A stretch of 64,000 nucleotides of DNA. Origin: Haloimpatiens massiliensis. GTDB lineage: Bacteria; Bacillota; Clostridia; Clostridiales; Clostridiaceae. Location of the stretch: the NCBI RefSeq assembly GCF_900184255.1, contig NZ_LT854640.1:1820156-1884155 (forward strand), in the 5' to 3' direction. Position numbers and translations under genes: made by a program. The notes below the pieces were generated by a model. The model saw only the letters and a program-made list of their open reading frames with translations, searched no databases and had not been told where the DNA came from. Numbering within the stretch: the stretch's first letter is position 1; the number at the start of each line of letters is the position of its first letter. Of this stretch, positions 8,563-18,347 are shown in pieces.

Positions 8563-9255
8563 TTAAACAATAATTATTCTAACCTTTATACACTCTTCAC
8601 AAGTATCACTACATTCTTTATTAATTACAACACAACTAATTTTTCTATTATTTTTAATTGCTTCACTTATTTCTTTACTAAAAAAAACTGGTATATACCC
8701 AATAACTTTATTTTCTTTATTCATAACTTTTACTGCATATTTATCATGGCTATTATTACATTCTCTTTCTAATATAAGTTTCTCATTAATTTCTAATATA
8801 AACCTTTCATGTTTAATTTTTTTATCACAATAATCATAATGTCTAACTCCTGCTATATAAAAATCTCTTTCAATATTATTCTCATCTAAAAATATCGGAT
8901 CTATAAATTCTAAGCTGTCTGTCGGCAGTTTTCCACCACTTTTTTTTAAGAGTTCAAATGTATCATACTTCTCTAACTGATACTTTGCTAATATTTCTTT
9001 TACATCTTTTCTTCTCTTATCCGGTAATCTGCTTGAAAATGCAGGAAACATTTCATGACTCTCATAAACATCATTTATATCTGGAAATGCTACTAATGGT
9101 TCGAATCCATTTTCAATTGCCTTATTTACATCTTCAATTCTATAATTAAATTGGTATTTGCCATTCTTTGATAATTCTCCAATTACATATCTCCGTCTAG
9201 TCTTATAATCTTTCCAAATTAAATAAATATAATCTCTATTACTAATTCTACTCAC
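8563..9255 (-). CDS. HipA-N-like/HIRAN domain protein embedded in the BREX operon
   Basis: A 230-residue protein with two recognisable parts. Residues about 10-120 resemble the N-terminal subdomain of HipA kinases (IGELSKNG, a FNYR strand, LVAFPD, FPAFSSRLPD, FELLKKSGG). Residues about 131-215 look like a HIRAN domain: YIAGVRHY (133-140), LILERECNN then DKYAVKV (160-177) and IGYIPVFFSKEI (185-196). HIRAN domains in HLTF-type proteins bind DNA ends. The GTG start overlaps the kinase stop by one base behind GGAGGAAGA, giving tight coupling. I infer that it is the detached regulatory half of the adjacent kinase, comparable with HipS of the HipBST systems but joined to a DNA-sensing module. The function is not demonstrated. 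Confidence 0.75.
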   Translation of the reverse strand: MSRISNRDYIYLIWKDYKTRRRYVIGELSKNGKYQFNYRIEDVNKAIENGFEPLVAFPDINDVYESHEMFPAFSSRLPDKRRKDVKEILAKYQLEKYDTFELLKKSGGKLPTDSLEFIDPIFLDENNIERDFYIAGVRHYDYCDKKIKHERFILEINEKLILERECNNSHDKYAVKVMNKENKVIGYIPVFFSKEISEAIKNNRKISCVVINKECSDTCEECIKVRIIIV

Positions 9256-10163
9256 TACTCTTCCTCCTTTTCACCATAATATATATCTATAATTCTTTTT
9301 CTTCTTTCCTTTAGAAAAACATATAGCAATTCTTTTATATATGGATGAATTATATCATCCTCATAACTATATACTATCTCTTTAATTTTATCTTCGCTTA
9401 ATTTATCATTTATTTTATTTATTATAGTAACTGTTTCTTCATAGTATTCTTCTTTAATATGTTCAACTAATTCAAAATGTCTTATTCTATTAATTTTTTT
9501 CCACCTTATCATTGATTTCGATTTGCCAAAAATTAAAGATTCAAATCTCATCTTATCTTTTAAAAAATTCTTAACATCTTTGGGATTAATAAGACAACAT
9601 AATGATGATCCATTATCATATAATGGTGATATTCTTATATTTCCATTTATTTTATTCCTTACTATACCCCAATTACTGTGATGCCTATCACTATTTCCTA
9701 TTAATGCATCAAATATAGGAATAGTTAAAAAATCTTTTCCTAATCCTGTTTCCTTAATTGATTTAAGTATCATATTTATAGAATAAGGTTCTTGTGTTTT
9801 ACAGTCAATAAACTTATCCTGATTATATTCATTATATATATTAGTAATGTATTGAATACCTTCTATTAATTCCTCGTCTTTATTTAATATCATATAGCTC
9901 ATAGAACCTATTCTACCATTAAATATTCCTATATCTACTTTAGCGCATTCTATCTCTAAAACTTCTGCCAATTGTGATGCAAGTTTTTCAGCCCAATATT
10001 CACCCGTAGGTCTTCCTATATCTGAACCTTTAGGAAACTTAAATATCCCTTTTTGCTTTGTTTCAGGATTAATAAGCCATTTTTTCTCACTGGCTCCGCT
10101 ACCGAATGGAGAATCTTCATCCACTTCCCATTTATCGAAATTGATTAACACTAATATATACAC
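9255..10163 (-). CDS. HipA/CtkA-like serine/threonine kinase embedded in the BREX operon
   Basis: A 302-residue HipA-like kinase without the usual HipA N-terminal subdomain. Visible motifs are a glycine loop region (GSGASEKKW, 21-29), a candidate ATP lysine in KGIFKFP (38-44), GEYWAEKLASQLA (54-66), the catalytic-loop signature NSDRHHSNWG (157-166) and a metal-binding YDNGSS (182-187). All key residues look intact, so it is probably active. Known HipA kinases phosphorylate translation factors such as glutamyl-tRNA synthetase; the target here is unknown. GTG at 10163 is used; a second GTG 12 bases in is equally plausible from the AAGGTAGG site. It lies 65 bases after pglX and overlaps the HIRAN gene by one base. 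There is no HipB-like helix-turn-helix gene nearby. Confidence 0.8.
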   Translation of the reverse strand: MYILVLINFDKWEVDEDSPFGSGASEKKWLINPETKQKGIFKFPKGSDIGRPTGEYWAEKLASQLAEVLEIECAKVDIGIFNGRIGSMSYMILNKDEELIEGIQYITNIYNEYNQDKFIDCKTQEPYSINMILKSIKETGLGKDFLTIPIFDALIGNSDRHHSNWGIVRNKINGNIRISPLYDNGSSLCCLINPKDVKNFLKDKMRFESLIFGKSKSMIRWKKINRIRHFELVEHIKEEYYEETVTIINKINDKLSEDKIKEIVYSYEDDIIHPYIKELLYVFLKERRKRIIDIYYGEKEEE

Positions 10164-10228
10164 CTACCTTATACCTTTCTTTTCATAAGATACAGAATAT
10201 GCACTCTACATACCCTGTATAAACTTTA

Positions 10229-13200
10229 TTATATCTTTGCTAATAAATCCATCTTAACTTCTTTACCTTTAGAATTAATTACCTTAACTCCTTGAAATTT
10301 AGCATAATTAACTTTAACACCATCATCTAAATCAATAGATATTCTTTCATTAGCTAAATGTGCCACTACTTGATCATACTCTCTACACTCTTCTATTTGT
10401 TTTACTATTCTATCTATCTTCTTTTTAGCGTCTCTTCTATCTTTTGCAGTATACTCTTCCGAATTTACTATTAATTGCTGTCTTTGTATTTCTGCTTCAT
10501 ATTTTCTTTGCAATGTATGAAGATAATCCGTTCTAACCCTTGCAACAGTTTGTTCATTGTATCTATGCATATAAACTAAAGCCTTAAATCCATCATTCTT
10601 ACCAGACTCAAACATCCAATAAATAGGTCTCTTTTTATAAACCTTTAAGTGATCCTTATAAAAATCTTTAATAAAGTATCTTCTAATTACCTGTCTAGCG
10701 GTTTCAGAAGGCTTTCTCCCAATGGAATCAGCAATGAAATCTAAGTTTTCTTCTAAAGTTTCCTCACTATATACAGTTCTAACAAAATCAATAAATCTTG
10801 AAACTATATCATCCTCAAAATATTCGTCCTCTGTGATAGGAAGGACATTATCAGCATCAGGCATAAAAGTAGCATCAACCCATGAATCTGATATAATATT
10901 ACCATCATCATTTTTTTCTATTTTTCTAACTTTCTTTTCTTCTAAATCCCACTTATCCTTAAACTCTCCACCAGCATAAATAAGCCCTTCTGAATCAATA
11001 GAATATCTACCTAGCATGCACCCAACAGCATAAGAAATAAAGGATTTAATATCTCTTTCTCTATCCGCTTTTCTAATAGTTATGTCCTTATCCTCAACCT
11101 CTGGAGTTAATTCATCTTGTAAACCGTAAATATCAATGAATATCCTATTTAATTCTTCTTCATTATGCTTTAACTGCTTAAAGTTTTCTTCACATTCAGT
11201 TTTCCATGTAGTAAATACTGATTCTAATTTATTTTGTTCATTTCTATCTAATAACTTTAGTAATGGATGAACTTTAAAATCTAATGATATCTCAAATAAA
11301 TTCCATTCATGAATTGAAATATTGATATTTTTTCCAACAATATCAACTATACGATTAAAGTATATCTCACCATTAGCTATTGGAATATTTCGTACATCTT
11401 GTATGAATAAGTTAACAGTTTGATTTAATATACTTTGAAATTCCAAAAATACTTTACTATTAAATAACCCTAAAAAGTAATTTATTTCATCATCATTTTT
11501 AAGAAATATTGATAAACCACCACTATCAAAAGTTGCATTTTTAGGCAACACTCTAAAACTTGGCAATCCTGAAGTTGCATATGTCCACGATATACCTATT
11601 TTGTGCCAAAGATATTCAGGAATTATTCTAGCAACTTTATCTTTCCTATAATGTTTTCTTGCTTTATCTGACCAATCAATAATATATTCAAAATTTCCAT
11701 ACCATTTTCTATAAACCCCACCCTTTGCATATAATAACCATTTTTGATTTAATCCTATGCTTCTATTATTTACTTCCCATATATGTCTAAGGAACCTTTC
11801 ATTATTCCCCGTTACGTTTTTACCTTCTGAAATAGAAAAATCAAAAAATAATTTATTTTTAAAAGCTTCTCTTAGCTTTTCACTTGCCCAATATGCAATA
11901 GGTGATCCTGGAATATCCATAAAAGTTCTTGATTTTGTAACTGTATTCCTCTTTTCCGATGAAGGAAACTCCATTGGAGTATTGTCTATACCAATGTTTG
12001 ATATACTTATAAAATTATACTTTCCTTTGTAATCATAAATTTTAGAATTTCTAAAAACAGTTGCGGATGTTCCGAATGCTATACCCATAACCATATTATC
12101 CATATGTAATAAAGTCATAATTGTTCTATTAACTAAAATCATTTCTCTCATTTTTTGAAACGATGATAAAAACATCCATGACTGCATTGTAACCATGCAA
12201 CTAAAACCGTTCTTCTTAACCATATCAAAACCTTTTTCAATAAAAACTGCAAATAGATCACTCTTACTATTAGGATAATTCATTTTTATAAAATTAGATA
12301 AACTCTCTCTCATTCCTCCATTTCCCATATAAGGTGGATTAGTTACACAAACCTCATACTTCCTACTCATTATCTCTGCTTGTTTAATTATCTTAGGAAG
12401 TTTATCTAAAATCACTTTTCTATAATCACCAAAAATAAAGTTTTCTTCTCGTTCTATTTCTTTTAATCTTTCTTTTAATGCTTCAAAATTTACTTTTTCA
12501 ACTTCTAGTATAGAACCATATTCCTTTGCATTAACAAATGTATTTACTAAATATTCAAAACCATTTTTGAGTTGCTCATTTAAAACTCCATTTATACTAC
12601 AAAAATAATCAGTTATTTCTCCCAAACGGCAATTGCACTCTGTCCATTGTCCTCTGATTAAATTACTCTCTTGTATTGAACATAAATTCAACTCTAAATG
12701 CTCTCTTTCTATCTCCCTAAACAATCTTCTATTATAATGCCTAGCCTTCATTATTAAAGCAAATGATGCTAATTGTGCTGCTCTATCATCTATATCTAAT
12801 CCATATAGATTATTTTGTAATATTAATCTAGGTATTTCTCTTTCGGAATACCCTGCTGTTTCATAGATTTTATATAATACATCAAAGGCATAAACTAAAA
12901 TATGTCCTGATCCCATACATGGATCTAGTACCTTTATATCTTCTGGTTTTAGTTTGCTGTGTTCTTCTCTTATTTTCTTTAATTCTTCTTCTACTTCTGA
13001 CTCTTGCTCGGCTTCTTCTAGGTAGTATTTCCACTGTTTTTGAAGTTCCTCATTTGGATGCCCTTCTAGCCATAGTCTACCTAGTGAATTTTCTACCATA
13101 TATTTAACTATCCATTTTGGAGTAAATAATTGTGTTGCTGCTGGAATATTTTCTTTTGTTATTTTTACATTCTTCTTTAATGCTGCAAATACTTCATCTT

Positions 13201-13906
13201 TCTTTTCTGATATGTAGTATTGATACATCCAACCTATTATTTCTACTTCTTCTTTCCAGTCCTCTTCCTCTATATCTTCTACCATTTTTCTTATTACAGA
13301 ACCCTCCTCTAAAAGGTTGTCTGGTAGCAATAATTCCGTATAATCACTTATCTTTTCAAACATTTGAGGTATTATATTACCTAATTCGTTACACTGTCTT
13401 ACTAATATATATTTATACAATTCTCTTATATCATTTTGTTTTTGTTTGGATGTTTTTTCATTTCCATTTTCATCTGTATCTGATATTAAATTATCAACTT
13501 TTTTAATGTCTAATGATAATTCTTCTATAATGTTATACACCTTTGACAATGCATCAGGTTCAGTTTTTCCATCTAACTGTGATGAAAGCACTCTTATACC
13601 TGTTGGAAGATATTCATTAACTTCCATATATCTAAGCCCCATAAATCTATTGAACCAAGTATAAGCTACTTCTTCCATTACTTGTTCAAAACCTTTTTCA
13701 TTAACTTCTCTCACCAATTTATCTCTATTATCTTTAGAAAGTTTAAATATCTCATTATTACCTTCTAATTTAAATCCACCTTGAACTGCTACTGCATCTT
13801 GAATTTTATTTTCAGCAACACCTATTCTATTGGCTCGTTCACTAACTGAACTTATAAGTTTTCTTCTAGCCCATGCCGCAAAGGATTTTATTTTGTTCTT
13901 ATCCAT
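10229..13906 (-). CDS. pglX: BREX adenine-specific DNA methyltransferase PglX/BrxX
   Basis: A 1225-residue N6-adenine methyltransferase of normal BREX length. The SAM-binding motif DPCMGSGH is at about residue 327 and the catalytic NPPY motif (NPPYMGNGG) at about 522. A predicted target-recognition region and a coiled, charged C-terminal part follow (about 1100-1200). In BREX, PglX methylates one strand of a non-palindromic host motif and is also required for phage exclusion. The ATG at 13906 has GGAGGAG six bases upstream. It sits 49 bases after brxC and before the kinase gene. No frameshift is seen, so the module appears functional. Confidence 0.95.
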   Translation of the reverse strand: MDKNKIKSFAAWARRKLISSVSERANRIGVAENKIQDAVAVQGGFKLEGNNEIFKLSKDNRDKLVREVNEKGFEQVMEEVAYTWFNRFMGLRYMEVNEYLPTGIRVLSSQLDGKTEPDALSKVYNIIEELSLDIKKVDNLISDTDENGNEKTSKQKQNDIRELYKYILVRQCNELGNIIPQMFEKISDYTELLLPDNLLEEGSVIRKMVEDIEEEDWKEEVEIIGWMYQYYISEKKDEVFAALKKNVKITKENIPAATQLFTPKWIVKYMVENSLGRLWLEGHPNEELQKQWKYYLEEAEQESEVEEELKKIREEHSKLKPEDIKVLDPCMGSGHILVYAFDVLYKIYETAGYSEREIPRLILQNNLYGLDIDDRAAQLASFALIMKARHYNRRLFREIEREHLELNLCSIQESNLIRGQWTECNCRLGEITDYFCSINGVLNEQLKNGFEYLVNTFVNAKEYGSILEVEKVNFEALKERLKEIEREENFIFGDYRKVILDKLPKIIKQAEIMSRKYEVCVTNPPYMGNGGMRESLSNFIKMNYPNSKSDLFAVFIEKGFDMVKKNGFSCMVTMQSWMFLSSFQKMREMILVNRTIMTLLHMDNMVMGIAFGTSATVFRNSKIYDYKGKYNFISISNIGIDNTPMEFPSSEKRNTVTKSRTFMDIPGSPIAYWASEKLREAFKNKLFFDFSISEGKNVTGNNERFLRHIWEVNNRSIGLNQKWLLYAKGGVYRKWYGNFEYIIDWSDKARKHYRKDKVARIIPEYLWHKIGISWTYATSGLPSFRVLPKNATFDSGGLSIFLKNDDEINYFLGLFNSKVFLEFQSILNQTVNLFIQDVRNIPIANGEIYFNRIVDIVGKNINISIHEWNLFEISLDFKVHPLLKLLDRNEQNKLESVFTTWKTECEENFKQLKHNEEELNRIFIDIYGLQDELTPEVEDKDITIRKADRERDIKSFISYAVGCMLGRYSIDSEGLIYAGGEFKDKWDLEEKKVRKIEKNDDGNIISDSWVDATFMPDADNVLPITEDEYFEDDIVSRFIDFVRTVYSEETLEENLDFIADSIGRKPSETARQVIRRYFIKDFYKDHLKVYKKRPIYWMFESGKNDGFKALVYMHRYNEQTVARVRTDYLHTLQRKYEAEIQRQQLIVNSEEYTAKDRRDAKKKIDRIVKQIEECREYDQVVAHLANERISIDLDDGVKVNYAKFQGVKVINSKGKEVKMDLLAKI

Positions 13907-13955
13907 TTGTACTCCTCCATCATAACTTTATAGGGGAGTTTCCTCCCCTTAGGTT

Positions 13956-16900
13956 TTATACCAAACTAATTATTGTATCTTTTTCTAATTCTTCTCTTAA
14001 TTTCTTTCTTAGAACTTCTATCACTTCATCTATATCTTCATTATTCTTTATGGTTTTTTGACCTTTAACTAATTCCCTCATGCTAAGGGTTTTAGTTTTA
14101 ATAACTACCTCTGGTATAGGTTCTACTTTATACTCTGATGTAGGGGTTTTATTTTCACCTTTTCCCACTTTTTCTGCTACTCTACTTGCCTCTTTTATTT
14201 CTTTTGCCTTTATTCTCTTTTGAATCTCATCTTCTGTTACTATTTCCTTAATCCACTTTAACTTAATCTTTTCCGCAAGATCTGACATTGATGAAAGTAC
14301 AGCAAAACTACTTGCACTTAAAGCTCTATTATAAAGATTATCAAATTCTTCAATTATTTTATCTTCAAATTTCCCCTTAAACTCATATGCATCTAAAGTT
14401 TCAAAGACCTCGTTTCTGCACTTTTCTATGAAGCCTTTTACGGGGATACTTTCCTCTTCTAATAATGAAACTATCCTATTACTATACCTTTCTATTAAAA
14501 GAGGTATTGTAGGTATCTTGACATAAGGTTTAGGCATTCTTATTATTTCTTTTATTTCTTCTACAATTCTCTCTATATCATCATTAACTATATATTCCTT
14601 ATTTTCTTTAAAGTTTTCTAACTTATCTATTGCATCATCAAATATACTTCTTTGTTCTCCTTTGGATGAAAAATCTATTCTTCCATTCTCTTTCTTATAG
14701 AAGAATCCATTTATTTCATCAATATTATCTGCATAGTCTAAAAAGTCATCTTCTAAATCATATATTTTTTTAAAAAAATCCATTGTATCTGAAATCGCTA
14801 TTACCTCTGCAAATAATCTTTTTCCATCTTTTAAAATCTTTTCTCCTGGATAAGCTGCTTGAAATTTAAAGTTAATAAGCATTTCATTTATTTTTAAAAG
14901 CTCTTCCCTGCATTCATCCTTAAATATGCTCATCATTCCATCCTCATCCGTTGGTAATGATGAAAAACCAAATAAATCTTGATTTAAATCTTTAACCACT
15001 TCTATATATTTTTGATTTACTTTTTCTCTAGTTTTTAATATAACTCTTTCAACATATTCTCTCTTAGTTACATAGTTTACAACTTCTCTATTATTAGGGG
15101 TTAATACTTCACCATTTAATATAACCTTGATCTCTTGTTTTTTAAATAAAGTTACTATCATAGCTTGTATATCTATGTCTTTCCATCCATAAGGAGCATT
15201 TGAAAACTTAGTTAATATGCTCTTAACTGTAACTTGAAGGTTTCTTGAAGAACTAGTTTGTATATGATTATTAACTTCATATATAGCTAATCTATTTGGA
15301 TTTGTATCGACTAATTCCATTTGATTGAATCTAGCATCTATTATGTCATAGAGCTCTTTAGCATTTTCTCTAAACTCTTTCACATAGTTTATTTTGTTAT
15401 ATTTAGAATCTACTAAAGCCTTTAACCCTGTATTTATTCTATCTACCCCACCTTTTTCCTTTATATCTAAAAAGCTGCCATTTACATAAACCTGAGCCGT
15501 TCTTAAAGTCTCTTCTATTAAGAATTTTGCTCTTCTTGCTCTATCTTCCCTTTCTCTACTTTTCTTTACTTTAATATCCTCTATAGCAGTACTAGATTTT
15601 GTTCCACCCTTAACCCTTAGATAAGCATCTATCTTTAATACATTTTCTATTTCTTCTAAATAGTTAACATCATTTGATATGTTTATAATCACATTGTTTT
15701 CTCTAGCGGATAATAATTTCAATTCACTTTCACTTGAAATACCTACTAAATCAAAGTTTGCAGTTATTATTTTAACTCCTATTTCGCTGGTTTGAGGTCC
15801 TCTTGTTCTGTCATCTACAATTTTATTAAATGTAAATTGATATTTTCTTGAATATGAAAATTTAGTGTCTCCATATATATCATCAAAAATTATTTCTCCA
15901 ACCTTTTGAGTTACTTCTCCATTATCAACTGGCATATTCTTGATTTCTTTATTTACATCTTGTTCATCATTGGTTAGAAATACATATTCATCACCATTTT
16001 TTTGTACTAACGTTTCTCTTATTAATCTATTTAAAGACTCCTGAACTTTTTTCTTTATTTCTAACTTATCTGCATTTATTTCGCTTACTAGTAATGTAGA
16101 AATATTCTCTATATTCGCCTTTACTTCCTTCACATATTTAACCAAAAATAATAATTTTAAAACTTCCACATCAAATTTATTTAAATGTTCATTTTTTTCT
16201 GCATGAATAATAACTGTTCTTATAGATGAATCTAAAAAGGTTTCAATAGTTTTATAAAATGCTGAAAATGGTATAAATATATTAGTATCCTCATTCATAT
16301 ACTCTATAGCCACTTGTTGATATGCTCCAAGTAAACTTCTTTCTCCCTTAGATAAACTCTTACCAGATGCTCCATGCTCTCTAACACCATTAAATGCTGT
16401 TTGAAGTAAATTAAATTGATAAGGTATAAATGGGTAAACCTCTGCAAACTCATCTCCATTTTTATATAATTTCATTTCAGCAGTATCGGATGTAAATGTT
16501 AAGAGATTCTTTATTATAGATTCCTTTTGCTCATATAATGCTTTTAGGTGACTTGTGGCACCAGCATTTTTTCTAAGTATACGTTTCTTAATTACTTCAT
16601 CAACATTTGCAGAAGATAAAGACAATCTAGTATTAAACCTACCTTGTATTTTGGAAAAGTCATTTCCCTTAACTTTTGTAAATTCATCTAATCCTTCTTG
16701 TGATGTAACTATAACCCAGCACTTACCACCACACTTAGTTCCTAAATCCTCTACAACAGTTTGAAGATTTAGCATAAGTTGTGTATTATCTCCTATGTAT
16801 TGACCTATCTCATCTACTAAGAATACAACATGATGATTTTTCCCTTTTGATTCACTATATTCTTTAACTCTAGAGGCAAATTTATCTATACTTAATGAAT

Positions 16901-17603
16901 AGTTTTCTTCACATTTATTGTACCAATTCCTTGCTGCCTCTTCACTCATCTTGGTGGTTTTTGACAATGCCTCTACAATTGAATCTTCTTCATAGTAAAA
17001 ATCTTCTCTTGCTTCTACCCATGAATTACCTGCTATTTCTTCAAAGGTTTCTTTAAAATTTTCATAAACTTGATCTTTAACCAATTGTCTTTCTAAATCT
17101 GCTATCCACGGCATAGAACCGCAGAAACCTTGCATTTCATTAAACACCTTATTAAATACATTAACTATAGCATCCTTATTAGCTTTAGAATTTGAATCCG
17201 ATTTTGAATCTATATTAAAAAGGATAACATCGGCTAATACATCACCTGCTTGTTTCATATTGTCTAAAACAAAATTATCTAACTCTTTATCATCAAAGTA
17301 ATTTATAGCCTTCTTTCCTTCAATTTCTCTGTTTTCTAAAAGATAGGAAAGTATCTTTAAAAAGTGAGATTTACCACTACCAAAGAAACCAGAAATCCAA
17401 ACCCCATTTTTATCTGTATTTCCTATAATACTTGTTTTGTAAGCTTTAAAAAATCTATCAATATGTTTTCTTAATTCACCTGTTACCACATACTCTTCTA
17501 ACTCCTGCTTAATATTTTCATCATCTGCCTGACCTACTTTTATAACACCTTTTATATCTCTATCAATTTCCTTATAAAACATTTCTTTCAACTTAAATTC
17601 CAT
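13956..17603 (-). CDS. brxC: BREX P-loop ATPase BrxC
   Basis: A 1215-residue BrxC/PglY-type protein. The Walker A motif GFFGSGKSHFLK lies near residues 71-82, just behind the typical GVWISGFFG lead, and Walker B VVFLVDEIGQYIG near 257-269. The remainder is the long helical region usual for this family. BrxC is an essential BREX component of about 1200 residues. The ATG at 17603 follows GGGGGGAAG. Unlike type 5 BREX, there is only one copy. It lies between brxB and pglX on the same strand. Confidence 0.94.
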   Translation of the reverse strand: MEFKLKEMFYKEIDRDIKGVIKVGQADDENIKQELEEYVVTGELRKHIDRFFKAYKTSIIGNTDKNGVWISGFFGSGKSHFLKILSYLLENREIEGKKAINYFDDKELDNFVLDNMKQAGDVLADVILFNIDSKSDSNSKANKDAIVNVFNKVFNEMQGFCGSMPWIADLERQLVKDQVYENFKETFEEIAGNSWVEAREDFYYEEDSIVEALSKTTKMSEEAARNWYNKCEENYSLSIDKFASRVKEYSESKGKNHHVVFLVDEIGQYIGDNTQLMLNLQTVVEDLGTKCGGKCWVIVTSQEGLDEFTKVKGNDFSKIQGRFNTRLSLSSANVDEVIKKRILRKNAGATSHLKALYEQKESIIKNLLTFTSDTAEMKLYKNGDEFAEVYPFIPYQFNLLQTAFNGVREHGASGKSLSKGERSLLGAYQQVAIEYMNEDTNIFIPFSAFYKTIETFLDSSIRTVIIHAEKNEHLNKFDVEVLKLLFLVKYVKEVKANIENISTLLVSEINADKLEIKKKVQESLNRLIRETLVQKNGDEYVFLTNDEQDVNKEIKNMPVDNGEVTQKVGEIIFDDIYGDTKFSYSRKYQFTFNKIVDDRTRGPQTSEIGVKIITANFDLVGISSESELKLLSARENNVIINISNDVNYLEEIENVLKIDAYLRVKGGTKSSTAIEDIKVKKSREREDRARRAKFLIEETLRTAQVYVNGSFLDIKEKGGVDRINTGLKALVDSKYNKINYVKEFRENAKELYDIIDARFNQMELVDTNPNRLAIYEVNNHIQTSSSRNLQVTVKSILTKFSNAPYGWKDIDIQAMIVTLFKKQEIKVILNGEVLTPNNREVVNYVTKREYVERVILKTREKVNQKYIEVVKDLNQDLFGFSSLPTDEDGMMSIFKDECREELLKINEMLINFKFQAAYPGEKILKDGKRLFAEVIAISDTMDFFKKIYDLEDDFLDYADNIDEINGFFYKKENGRIDFSSKGEQRSIFDDAIDKLENFKENKEYIVNDDIERIVEEIKEIIRMPKPYVKIPTIPLLIERYSNRIVSLLEEESIPVKGFIEKCRNEVFETLDAYEFKGKFEDKIIEEFDNLYNRALSASSFAVLSSMSDLAEKIKLKWIKEIVTEDEIQKRIKAKEIKEASRVAEKVGKGENKTPTSEYKVEPIPEVVIKTKTLSMRELVKGQKTIKNNEDIDEVIEVLRKKLREELEKDTIISLV

Positions 17604-17707
17604 TTAATCTTCCCCCCAACACTTTTAATATTTATCCCATGACTAACCACCGATAAAACTCTTGCTTTTGTAATCACTGGTTAAACTCCATTAAATTCCC
17701 AAATTAG

Positions 17708-18289
17708 TTATACCCTATCCACAAGTGGAAATGCTCTATAATAATTATCATCTTTTAAACTGTTAAACAACATAAGTGTTCCACCATCATAGTTTCCTGG
17801 AAAAAACATTACTAAAGGCTGCTTTTCCACAATTCTATGTAGGTTATTTAAAATAGTATGCGACCTTATTATGGGCCATGACTTTCCTACGCCCGTTAAG
17901 AATACTATATCAGTATCCTCCAGCCGTTCTGCTATATACTTAACTACTAAATCATTTTCTAAAGTTAATCTTAAAGTTTTCTTAGTTGCATTTAGTACAT
18001 ACTGGCTACCCTTTTTCTCTTCCATTTGAAAATTTTTTTTTAGATATCCCTTTAATTCTAAAATCTCTAATATAATTTCATAAAGATCAAATTCTATTAT
18101 ATTTAATCCATATGTACTCTTAATTTTTTCTTTTATAAATTTCACTCTATCCCTGACTAAAAGTTCATATTCGGGCTCATAGTCAAAAACATAGAATCCA
18201 ATTTCATTACCAAGCCCCTTATTTTTTCTAAAGTTAGGCTCTGTTATCCTAGGTATTATTTCATCAATTCTTTGATATATATCTTTCAT
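17708..18289 (-). CDS. brxB: BREX protein BrxB (DUF1788)
   Basis: A 193-residue protein with the DUF1788 pattern: an N-terminal helix RIDEIIPRIT, a central FLTGVGKSWPIIRSHTILNN block (about 123-142) and the C-terminal VMFFPGNYDGGTLMLFN stretch followed by YYRAFPL. Length and position (second gene, between brxA and brxC) match type 1-like BREX. The start is set by GGGAGGG before the ATG at 18289. About 104 bases separate it from brxC, the widest gap in the operon, with no clear terminator. Its biochemical role is not well established. Confidence 0.9.
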   Translation of the reverse strand: MKDIYQRIDEIIPRITEPNFRKNKGLGNEIGFYVFDYEPEYELLVRDRVKFIKEKIKSTYGLNIIEFDLYEIILEILELKGYLKKNFQMEEKKGSQYVLNATKKTLRLTLENDLVVKYIAERLEDTDIVFLTGVGKSWPIIRSHTILNNLHRIVEKQPLVMFFPGNYDGGTLMLFNSLKDDNYYRAFPLVDRV

Positions 18290-18347
18290 TTATACCCTCC
18301 CATATTCTAAAACACACACAACAATTATAAGCTGTTACGCCTTCTAA

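Noticed and set aside
10164..10228. HipB-like antitoxin gene before the HipA-like kinase
   Set aside because: The gap is 65 bases and encodes nothing; no helix-turn-helix protein is nearby.
13132..13506. 124-codon hydrophobic open frame on the plus strand
   Set aside because: Antisense to the conserved pglX coding sequence; the Leu-rich composition is typical of shadows of Lys/Glu-rich genes.
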